Of a stretch of DNA of 19,732 nt, positions 12,626-19,732 are shown in pieces. Position numbers and translations under genes: made by a program. Position 1 is the stretch's first letter, and the number at the start of each line of letters is the position of its first letter. The notes under the pieces were generated by a model. It had not been told where the DNA came from, searched no databases, and saw only the letters and a program-made list of their open reading frames with translations. The stretch spans positions 1 through 19,732 of the forward strand of contig CAJKZK010000018.1 of assembly GCA_905204225.1 (NCBI GenBank), read 5' to 3'. The DNA comes from an uncultured Bacillota bacterium (GTDB taxonomy: Bacteria > Bacillota_I > Bacilli_A > RFN20 > CAG-449).

Positions 12626-14848
12626 TTTCTTATTCTCCTTTTTTCCTATTTTTAATAAATTAATTGTTAAAGCATTTACTACTACAAATACACTAGATAT
12701 ACTCATCATCAATGAGCTTAACATTGGATTAAGTTTTATATGTAACCAAGGTTCAAGTAAACCAGTAGCTAAAACAATACCTATACAATTATAGAAAAAT
12801 GCCCAAAACAAATTAACTTTAATTGTTAAAAAAACTCTTTTGCTTAATAAAATAATATTTTTAACATCTTCTAAATCATTTCTTAATAAAACAATATCAC
12901 TTGATTCTTTAGCAATATCACTACCTCCTCCAATAGAAATACCTAAATCAGCACTAGTTAAGGCTAAAGCATCATTTACTCCATCACCTACCATACTTAC
13001 TAAATGATGAGAATCTTTTTTTAAAGATCTAATAACTTGTTGTTTATCTTCTGGAAAAACTTCAGCATACACTTTATCAATACCAACTTGTTTAGCTACA
13101 AGAGAAGCAATATTTTTATTATCACCTGTTAACATAATAGTCTCTATTCCTAATTTTTTTAATTCTTGAATAGCTTCTTTAGAACTAGATTTTAACATAT
13201 CACTAACTGCAATAATACCTAATATTTTCTTACTAGAAGCAAAAATTAATGGTGTTTTACATTCAAATGATAATTTATCATATAATTGAATTAATTCTTC
13301 ATTATCAAGTTTTAATTCTTTAATTAATTTTAAATTACCTGCATAATAATATTCTTCATTTATCATCCCTTTTAAGCCTTTACCTTCTAAAGAAATAAAA
13401 TTATTAATTTTTAATAAATTAACATTTTTATTTTCACAATAAGAAGTAATTGCGTTAGATAAAGGATGTTCAGAATAATATTCTAATGAATAAGCAACAT
13501 TTAATAAATTATCATCATAACTAATAACATCTGTTACTTTAGGTTTGCCTTCAGTTAGAGTACCTGTTTTATCTAAAACAATGGTTTTTATATATTGAGC
13601 TTTTTCTAGTATTTCTGCATTCTTTATTAATAATCCACATTGTGCTCCCTTACCAGTTCCAACCATAATTGCTACTGGAGTAGCTAAACCTAAAGCACAT
13701 GGACACGCTACAACCAAAACAGAAATAGCGTAATTAAATGAAGATTCAAAATTTTTTGAAATTATTAAATGAACAACCAAAGTTAATATACTTATACCCA
13801 TTACAACAGGAACAAAAATTCCTGAAACTTTATCAACCAATTTTGAAATAGGGGCTTTTGAATCACTTGCTTCTTTTACTAAACGAATAATATTAGCAAT
13901 AGAAGTATCTTCTCCAACTTTTTCTGCTTCTATTTTAATATACCCAGAAGAAATAATTGTTGAAGAAAAAACTCTATCATTAACATTTTTAACTACAGGT
14001 AAACTCTCTCCAGTAATATTACTTTGATCAATAGAAGCTGTACCATAAATTATTTTTCCATCAACAGGAACTTGTTCACCTTTTTTTATAATTAATATAT
14101 CACCTTTTTTTACTTCTTCTAGAGCTACTACTTTTTCTTCATTATTAATAAATAATATAGCTTTTTTAGGTGCTAAATCCATTAATTTAGTAATGGCTAA
14201 AGTTGTTCTTTTTTTTGATTTATTTTCTAAATATTTACCAAAACTCACTAATGTTAAAATCATTGCAGCTGATTCAAAATATAAACTTTCGTGATATGCC
14301 ATTACCAATTCATGATTATTATTAGATAAACCAATGCCAATCATAATAATAGCAAAGACACCATAAACTAAACTAGCTGTAGCCCCTATAGCAATTAATG
14401 AATCCATATTAGGACTTAATTTAATTAATCTTTTAAAACCAGTAACAAAAAAATGATGATAAATAATCACAATAGGTAAAGTTAAAATCAATTGAGCTAA
14501 ACTAAAATATAGAGCGTTTTCATGTCCAGATAAAAATGGTGGTAAAGGTAAACCAATCATATGACCCATAGAAACATACATTAATAAAATTAAAAAGACA
14601 AAAGCCACTATCAAATTTCTTAATGAATAGTCTTTCTTTTCTTTAGTTTTATTTAAAAACGCTTTATATCCAGCATTATCAACAGCTGTAATAATGTCTT
14701 TATCGGCGCAAGAATAATCTACTTCCATAGAATTTGTTAATAAAGATACATTTACATCTTCTACACCTTTGACTTTTCTAACACTTTTATCAACATGATT
14801 AACACAGCTAGCACATGTCATACCTTCTATATAAAATGTTTTTTTCAT
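12419..14848 (-). CDS. copA: Cu(I)-exporting P1B-type ATPase CopA with C-terminal CopZ domain
   Basis: This is an 809-residue copper efflux ATPase of the inner membrane. It has an N-terminal metal-binding domain with GMTCASC (C12, C15), eight membrane helices, the actuator loop TGES (279-282), the membrane copper site CPC (382-384), phosphorylation motif DKTGT (D426), HP (461-462), TGDN and GDGVND (621-626), and the Cu(I) residues YN (686-687) and MxxSS (715-719), the last two diagnostic of the copper subgroup. Unusually, a second metal-binding domain (742-809) follows the last helix; CopA proteins normally carry such domains only at the N-terminus. The start overlaps the csoR stop by one base (TAATG) with AGAGG ahead, so translation is coupled and controlled by CsoR. 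Confidence 0.95.
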   Translation of the reverse strand: MKKTFYIEGMTCASCVNHVDKSVRKVKGVEDVNVSLLTNSMEVDYSCADKDIITAVDNAGYKAFLNKTKEKKDYSLRNLIVAFVFLILLMYVSMGHMIGLPLPPFLSGHENALYFSLAQLILTLPIVIIYHHFFVTGFKRLIKLSPNMDSLIAIGATASLVYGVFAIIMIGIGLSNNNHELVMAYHESLYFESAAMILTLVSFGKYLENKSKKRTTLAITKLMDLAPKKAILFINNEEKVVALEEVKKGDILIIKKGEQVPVDGKIIYGTASIDQSNITGESLPVVKNVNDRVFSSTIISSGYIKIEAEKVGEDTSIANIIRLVKEASDSKAPISKLVDKVSGIFVPVVMGISILTLVVHLIISKNFESSFNYAISVLVVACPCALGLATPVAIMVGTGKGAQCGLLIKNAEILEKAQYIKTIVLDKTGTLTEGKPKVTDVISYDDNLLNVAYSLEYYSEHPLSNAITSYCENKNVNLLKINNFISLEGKGLKGMINEEYYYAGNLKLIKELKLDNEELIQLYDKLSFECKTPLIFASSKKILGIIAVSDMLKSSSKEAIQELKKLGIETIMLTGDNKNIASLVAKQVGIDKVYAEVFPEDKQQVIRSLKKDSHHLVSMVGDGVNDALALTSADLGISIGGGSDIAKESSDIVLLRNDLEDVKNIILLSKRVFLTIKVNLFWAFFYNCIGIVLATGLLEPWLHIKLNPMLSSLMMSISSVFVVVNALTINLLKIGKKENKKMKNIVLNVEGMMCNHCKKHVEDALKSVGGVTKVEVSLEKKNATIECNDYVDVETLIEAVNKEGYSCKK

Positions 14849-15138
14849 TATTTAAACCTCTTTATTAATTCAATAATGTTATCAATATCAGATAAATCAC
14901 CATGTTGAACGTGATTTACCATACATGACTTCATATGATTTTCTAAAATATAATCAGAAACAGATTTAATTGATTTTTCAATGGCTAATAATTGAGTTAA
15001 AACTTCATCACAATATCTATTATCATTAATCATTTTTTCAACACCATTAATTTGACCATTTATTTTATGAAGTCTAGCAATAATTTTTTTCTTTTCTTCA
15101 TCAGTTCTTTGCTTAGTTTTATTACAACAATTTTCCAT
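14848..15138 (-). CDS. csoR: copper-sensing repressor CsoR
   Basis: This is a 96-residue DUF156 protein. The copper ligands are present with the spacing of Bacillus CsoR: C43 (RYCDEVL), H68 and C72 (ENHMKSC), that is 25 and 4 residues apart. An extra pair C4-C5 lies at the N-terminus. The four-helix repressor leaves DNA when it binds Cu(I), turning on export. A GTG at 15156 would extend the frame by six codons, but those codons contain the AAAGGAG ribosome site, so the ATG at 15138 is the start. It is the first gene of csoR-copA; the operator lies just upstream. Confidence 0.93.
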   Translation of the reverse strand: MENCCNKTKQRTDEEKKKIIARLHKINGQINGVEKMINDNRYCDEVLTQLLAIEKSIKSVSDYILENHMKSCMVNHVQHGDLSDIDNIIELIKRFK

Positions 15139-15160
15139 AACATACTCCTTTATCACTAAT

Positions 15161-15190
15161 AATATATACCCCCTGTGGGTATAAAATCAA
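15161..15190 (-). promoter_or_regulatory. csoR-copA promoter containing a CsoR box
   Basis: TATACCC (15165-15171) and GGGTATA (15177-15183) form a pseudo-palindrome around CCTGT, the typical G-tract CsoR operator. On the minus strand TTGATT (15185-15190) serves as -35 and TATATT (15161-15166) as -10 with an 18-bp spacer. The box fills the spacer and overlaps the -10 by two bases. It is the most G+C-rich stretch nearby. Confidence 0.8.
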
Positions 15191-15195
15191 GTATA

Positions 15196-15225
15196 AAAAT
15201 AGATAACATTAAAGTTACCTATTTT
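15196..15225 (-). terminator. terminator after the DUF2188 gene
   Basis: AAAATAGGTAAC pairs with GTTATCTATTTT on the minus strand with one mismatch around a six-base loop, and T-rich sequence follows. It begins five bases after the stop codon and separates this unit from the copper operon. Confidence 0.7.
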
Positions 15226-15230
15226 ATAAT

Positions 15231-15455
15231 TTACTTACTTGAAGCTTTTTTTTGATTTTTTGTTTGTTTATTTTGAGTTTTATTTAAAACTTCAAATTCT
15301 GCTCCTGCTTCCATTGCATATTTTTTACCAACTCTCATTGCTTCTTGTTTGGTAGAAAAATGATTTGGTAAAACTTTGCCACCTGGAGTCTCAATCTCCC
15401 AATTATTTTCTTCTTTGCATGGTCTACAGGTTACTTTTTTTTGTGTATTTTTCAT
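15231..15455 (-). CDS. DUF2188-family small protein
   Basis: This is a 74-residue basic protein. The core NNWEIETPGGKVLPNHFSTKQEAMRVGKKYAMEAG fits DUF2188 ('W.V...G..K.S..F.TK.EA...A...A'), a small domain of unknown role found in many Firmicutes. Two cysteines (CRPC) precede it, and a Lys/Gln/Asn-rich tail follows (TQNKQTKNQKKASSK). AAAGGA stands six bases before the ATG. It lies 60 bp after the lipoprotein operon on the same strand and has its own terminator. Confidence 0.7.
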   Translation of the reverse strand: MKNTQKKVTCRPCKEENNWEIETPGGKVLPNHFSTKQEAMRVGKKYAMEAGAEFEVLNKTQNKQTKNQKKASSK

Positions 15456-15515
15456 GATTAATCCTTTCTTGGAGTTTATCTCCTAAAAATAGTATTAACC
15501 ATTATTTTTTAATTA

Positions 15516-17708
15516 TTAATAAATCTTTGGAGTATTAGCAAAACTAGGAATTTTAGTATTACCAACATTTTTAATAATTATTGGTCCGTATGTATCATTA
15601 TCACCATCAATAAATGTCATTGATAATTCATTATTTTCTAATGCAAATTCAATTTTTTTAGTATTAGCGTTAAGGTCAACTAAATTTGAAAATGCTGATA
15701 TTATATAGTTATAACTTGTTTGATAATGTTTTTCATCAATTTTTTCTATACGATTTATCCATTCTTCAGTTAATGAAGATAATGGATTAAATTCACTAAT
15801 TGATTTATATGTTAATGGATGTGATCCAAGAGTGAAATATTCTTGTTCAGTATCTTCATCACGTACATCACCATATTCATATAAATATCCATTTTCTGAG
15901 CAAGCTATGCCTTGTTTATGTAAGCCAAAATATATTGCTTCATTTGTCCAATAATCATAATCTTGTTCAGAATATACATCACCTGTATCACTATTAGATG
16001 TAAAGAAAACAGTAAAATTATTATTATTTTTTAAATTGTTAAGATATTGATTTAATGTTGAATTATTAGAATTTATCCAAGTAGGGACAACAATATCATT
16101 ATTAAATTTATCTATTGTAGTAGTCCCTATATTTTCAATATAACCTTTTGAAGAAGCCATTTTTCCTGTTAATTCAAAATATATTTTATTATCTTTTATT
16201 TCAACAATTGCTTTATCTTGATATTTATCATAAAGACTACCGTCTAAGATATAATTTAATATTTTCAAATTATGTGCAGCAGTTGTTTGATATCTATTAT
16301 TTCCTAAAGGTTCGAATGTATTAAAATCGATTGATTTAAAACTATATAGTTTATTATATTCTTCCATTGATAAAGTATTTTCAATTGATAAATTAATATT
16401 ATCATTTTTAATTACATAATTGTATGCAATATCATTAGATATATAATAATTAGTTTTTACATCAAATATTTCTTCTTTTTTTAATAATCTACCTTTTTCA
16501 GTAGAATATATAGGATAATATTTCTTTTCTTGATCAGAAGCATATTCATCTTCTTTTTGAAAAGTAAAATTTTTATCTAAAGATGAAGTTAAATTAACCA
16601 ATTCAGCATTATCATAAGTTTTTAAAGAAGGTTTATATCCATTTGAAATATAATTATCTAAATAAGAAATATTTGTATTATTAATATTAAATAGATCACC
16701 TTCTAAGAGAACTTGATTTTTTAAATTAAAAGATATATGTATTTTTTCTTCAGTTAATTTTATTTTTATATGTGATACTTTAGAATAATCTGCACCAAAG
16801 AAACTAGACAAAGAATAAATATTATAATCATCAAAAGTAAAATATTCAGTATCATTTATTTTAATGAATTTATTAAAATATATTCTATCTAAATTAAACA
16901 AATTATAATATTCTTCTAAAGTATATACTGCATCATAATACACTCCAAAAGTATTATTAGATAATGTACAAGCATGTACTCCATCATCTAAAATAATAAA
17001 GCCTTGATTTGTAGAAGAATTAAAATAACCGTTTTGATTCATTTTGACGCTTGTATTACCTACTTCAAAAGTATAATTATTTTTTAATCCATTAAATCTA
17101 TTTACTAATTCAGTATTTTCATTATTGATTTTATTTGGACTTTCATATGTATTTAAAAAAGTAGTAATTGGTTCATATTCTGCTTCATTTTCCATTACAA
17201 TTCCAGAAACAGCTAATGAATCATCAGCATTATATAAATAAAATTTCAATTTACTATTTTCTAGTTCTACTTCTACTTTATTAATATCATAATAATTAGC
17301 TAATGACGCTACTTGATCACAAACTTTTTTATCAGTTGAAATATATGCACCATCAACTTCTAAAAAATCATCAATTGATAAATCAATATTTGATATATAA
17401 TCTTCATAATATTTAGTGCTATTAATAGATGGTAAAGAACAAACAACATTATTATCTGCAATAGTAAATTCATAACATCCACCATTTTTCATAGTCAATA
17501 AACCAATATTATTATATGTATCATATGAAAAATTATCTTGTTGATAATAATCATAACTACCATTTTTATCTTGATAAACAGTGTGAAAATTATCTCCTAA
17601 TTCTAATAATGCTTTTTCTAAAGTTATTGGTGTAGATGAAGTATTGTTTCCTGTACAAGAACTTAATAAAATACCTAAACCTAATATTACTAAATTTCTA
17701 TTTTTCAT
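15516..17708 (-). CDS. large surface lipoprotein with four degenerate repeats
   Basis: This is a 730-residue lipoprotein: signal MKNRNLVILGLGILLSSC with C18 as the lipidated residue, followed by a Ser/Thr/Asn linker. The rest can be laid out as four diverged modules of about 150-180 residues (from about 30, 200, 365 and 555). Each runs from a 'L...L...(N)(F/Y)TF/V' start, through a Tyr-rich middle and an 'S(I/M)(E/D)E(Y/F)(N/Y)xL' segment, to a 'K(I/V)xIxLxxxxIxFxL' strand and an 'IxNIGxTxI' type end. No known family is recognised. Composition is very rich in Asn, Tyr, Asp and Lys. The ATG directly follows the stop of the upstream lipoprotein (no gap), with GGAGG inside that gene's last codons. 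Confidence 0.8.
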   Translation of the reverse strand: MKNRNLVILGLGILLSSCTGNNTSSTPITLEKALLELGDNFHTVYQDKNGSYDYYQQDNFSYDTYNNIGLLTMKNGGCYEFTIADNNVVCSLPSINSTKYYEDYISNIDLSIDDFLEVDGAYISTDKKVCDQVASLANYYDINKVEVELENSKLKFYLYNADDSLAVSGIVMENEAEYEPITTFLNTYESPNKINNENTELVNRFNGLKNNYTFEVGNTSVKMNQNGYFNSSTNQGFIILDDGVHACTLSNNTFGVYYDAVYTLEEYYNLFNLDRIYFNKFIKINDTEYFTFDDYNIYSLSSFFGADYSKVSHIKIKLTEEKIHISFNLKNQVLLEGDLFNINNTNISYLDNYISNGYKPSLKTYDNAELVNLTSSLDKNFTFQKEDEYASDQEKKYYPIYSTEKGRLLKKEEIFDVKTNYYISNDIAYNYVIKNDNINLSIENTLSMEEYNKLYSFKSIDFNTFEPLGNNRYQTTAAHNLKILNYILDGSLYDKYQDKAIVEIKDNKIYFELTGKMASSKGYIENIGTTTIDKFNNDIVVPTWINSNNSTLNQYLNNLKNNNNFTVFFTSNSDTGDVYSEQDYDYWTNEAIYFGLHKQGIACSENGYLYEYGDVRDEDTEQEYFTLGSHPLTYKSISEFNPLSSLTEEWINRIEKIDEKHYQTSYNYIISAFSNLVDLNANTKKIEFALENNELSMTFIDGDNDTYGPIIIKNVGNTKIPSFANTPKIY

Positions 17709-18995
17709 TTATTTAACCTCCACTTTTAATAAATATGTTACATCTAAAGAATTTTTCATTCTAATTTTTAAAGTTGCTTCTCCTTGACTAGAAGCAGTAT
17801 AGATTCCATTATCATAAGAAATTACCACTTTATCATTAGGATTAATTACATCATATATTTCAATATTGTCATAATCTAAAGCAGTATTAGGAATAAAAGA
17901 TGTTGCTTTAACATTTTTATTAACTAAAATATCACCAACTTTAATATTAGTTTGATATATTGCTTCTTTTATTTCATTAATAAAATAATTTGTTGGAATA
18001 AGAGGAGAAGTTGATAAAGAATTTTCATTTAAAAATTCTATTTTTATAGAACTATATTCTTTAACTTCTGCATCATCATTCAGTTTATTTAATTCAATAT
18101 TATATTGATCATCACCATAATTTTTAAATTGATAATCAATTGATTTAAGTTTACCATCTAAATCAAAAATAAAATTAGAAGTATATGTTTTATAATCACA
18201 ATTAATTTTATTATCCCAGACATGTTTAGAAAAAGAAAAATAATTTGTTTTGATTTCTTTATCTATTACGCTTTCAACAATAATATCCTTAGTATCAACA
18301 TATCCAGTATAAGAATCACTAAATTTAGTTATAAATCTATTTAAATAAATTGATTGATTAAGTTTATTATTTAAATTATCTTTACTAATTTCATTATCTT
18401 TAGCATTTTCTTCAACAATTTTCTTTTTAGAAACATAAGAATTATTACCAATACTTAAATCATAACAATATTTATTATATTCACCATAAAATTCTTGAGA
18501 ATTGTCTATAACTTGTTGTCCTAAAGCTGTTAAATAATTTTCTTTTTTATCTACATAATAATTATTATTAAATCTATATAACTTTTCTTCTGTATTACTT
18601 TTATTTGCTTGTTCTATATAATGAATTTCTTGATAATTTACTTCATTATTTTTATTTTCATTTAAAATAGATATTAAACCATTTAAAGAATTAATATTTA
18701 ATGATTTAATTACTTCAATATCAAAACTAGCAACTTTATCGTCATATTTAGCATTAATAGTCACATTACCAACATTATAAGCAGTAACTAATCCATTTTT
18801 CACTCTAGCAATAAAATCATTGCTTGAAGACCAAATAACATTATCAATTTCTTTAGATAAAGTTAATTGTTGTGTAGTATTTACTTCCATTTTTAAATTC
18901 CCTTTAATTTCCACTATATCATCTGAATTATTAATAGGATTACAACTTGCTAAAATTAATGGTAAAATTATTAAAAACTTATTCTTTAATTTCAT
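17709..18995 (-). CDS. surface lipoprotein with Big_2-like domain
   Basis: This is a 428-residue lipoprotein with signal MKLKNKFLIILPLILASC (lipobox ILASC, C18). Residues about 27-93 form a bacterial Ig-like (Big_2) domain: 'KGNLKMEVNTTQQLTL...VIWSSSNDFIARVKNGLVTAYNVGNVTINAKY'. A middle region of about 230 residues is unrecognised. The last 75 residues look like another Ig-like strand set ending in TYLLKVEVK. The frame is open from 19037, but the ATG at 18995 has GGAGG six bases ahead and starts the signal peptide. The start is one base after the upstream gene's stop, and the end abuts the next start, so all three surface genes form one coupled operon. Confidence 0.85.
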   Translation of the reverse strand: MKLKNKFLIILPLILASCNPINNSDDIVEIKGNLKMEVNTTQQLTLSKEIDNVIWSSSNDFIARVKNGLVTAYNVGNVTINAKYDDKVASFDIEVIKSLNINSLNGLISILNENKNNEVNYQEIHYIEQANKSNTEEKLYRFNNNYYVDKKENYLTALGQQVIDNSQEFYGEYNKYCYDLSIGNNSYVSKKKIVEENAKDNEISKDNLNNKLNQSIYLNRFITKFSDSYTGYVDTKDIIVESVIDKEIKTNYFSFSKHVWDNKINCDYKTYTSNFIFDLDGKLKSIDYQFKNYGDDQYNIELNKLNDDAEVKEYSSIKIEFLNENSLSTSPLIPTNYFINEIKEAIYQTNIKVGDILVNKNVKATSFIPNTALDYDNIEIYDVINPNDKVVISYDNGIYTASSQGEATLKIRMKNSLDVTYLLKVEVK

Positions 18996-18996
18996 A

Positions 18997-19720
18997 TTAT
19001 TCCTCCACAACTCTAAAATCACATTCATCAAAAACATTTTTATCTACATTTGAAGTAACTCTTATTTTTACAATGCCAGCTTTTTTTCCTCTTAAAATAA
19101 CATTATCTCCAAATAAATCATCTTCTAAAGACGCATATTCGTTTCCAGAAACAATACTAAAAGTTACTTCTTTTGAAGCATTACTAGGAATAACAGAATA
19201 TTTAGAAGATAGATCAACTGTTTTACCAACTTTTACTTCATGTTTAGTCCATACATCTTCTGGATCAAATTCAATTTTTTCTGGTTTAGGAGTTTGAACA
19301 ACCACATTTATTTTCTTTTCAATACCATTTGAAGAAAAAGTTATAGTAGCTTTACCTGTAGTAGTGCATTTAATAGTTACATTATCTAAATAATCAACAT
19401 CTACATAAACTCCTGTTCCTTCAACATCAATTTTAACATCTACAAAAGCCATACTTGGCATAATATCAAATATTTTATAATATATTTTTTCTCCTACATA
19501 AAATGTTGATGTTTCATTAGTTAATGCTTCATCATTATAAACTTTAACATCAAAAGAAGTTAAAAAATAATCACTAGGGTTAACTAACATATCTTTGTCC
19601 ATTAATCTACCATTCCAAGTAAATGTATATTTATATTCTTTTTTAGTATTAATGGTTGCATTATTTAAATCAATTTTATTATTAATTAAATAATCTTTAT
19701 ATATAATTTGAACATAATTA
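18997..19720 (-). CDS. 3' part of a surface protein with Ig-like (Big_2) domains
   Basis: The frame is open to the right end of the window and gives at least 240 residues; the true start is outside. An internal ATG at 19602 has no ribosome site and is not the start, because the preceding residues (ending TFTWNGRL) continue in the same frame. Two Ig-like repeats are visible: one ends KCTTTGKATITFSSNGIEKKI, the next is 'PEKIEFDP...VKVGKTVDLSSKYSVIPSNASKEVTFSIVSG...GKKAGIVKIRVTSN', a good Big_2 match. The protein is likely exported and may be a lipoprotein like its two operon partners. The last 12 bases of the window do not belong to it. Confidence 0.8.
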
Positions 19721-19732
19721 AGATCGGAAGAG
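19721..19732 (+). other. Illumina adapter remnant at contig end
   Basis: AGATCGGAAGAG is the first 12 bases of the Illumina TruSeq adapter and is strikingly G+C-rich next to the AT-rich gene it interrupts. It is almost certainly sequencing residue and not genome. Confidence 0.9.

Overview
The window is about 20 kb from a very AT-rich, low-GC Gram-positive bacterium, most likely an uncultured gut member of the Bacilli/Mycoplasmatota border (RF39-, Erysipelotrichales- or Acholeplasmatales-like). The grounds are AT-saturated codon use, AGGAGG-type ribosome sites, lipoprotein signal peptides, a CsoR copper regulator and TGG as the tryptophan codon (standard stop use, not Mycoplasma code 4). The window looks like a metagenomic contig: its last 12 bases match the start of the Illumina TruSeq adapter. 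The taxonomic placement is inference from style; no marker gene long enough to place it is present.

Layout. 1-174: end of an unidentified ORF of higher GC. 406-2102: a YihY-family membrane protein convergent on the rpmG-secE-nusG operon. 2192-4046: a GntR/RCK_C (BusR-like, c-di-AMP-type) regulator divergent from a DUF1189-like membrane protein; between them is a perfect 9-bp inverted repeat separated by exactly 22 bp. 4109-6600: a decaying zone with a lipoprotein whose start is broken by a poly-A tract, an internally deleted IS110-type transposase bounded by a perfect 19-bp inverted repeat, and a broken NifX-like gene. 6628-8628: a GC-richer, tightly overlapping operon of two radical SAM proteins around a MarR regulator, matching what is known as the 'radical SAM mobile pair' system. 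It has its own promoter and palindrome, with iteron-like repeats upstream, and lies between two 40-bp identical direct repeats, one of them directly behind a tRNA-Ala gene.

8999-12371: tRNA-Ala one nucleotide behind an acyl-ACP thioesterase gene, a divergent SpoU/TrmH methyltransferase (both divergent genes look leaderless), a CvpA-family membrane protein and aspartate-semialdehyde dehydrogenase. 12419-15183: a csoR-copA copper-efflux operon with a CsoR box; the ATPase carries a C-terminal CopZ-like domain that has its own ribosome site and start codon. 15231-19720: a small DUF2188 protein and a three-gene operon of surface lipoproteins with Ig-like and fourfold-repeated domains, cut off by the contig end.

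The most interesting parts are the radical SAM/MarR island and its flanking repeats, the BusR-like operator with 22-bp geometry, the nested copZ inside copA, the leaderless promoter pair, and the relic mini-IS110 with inverted repeats.
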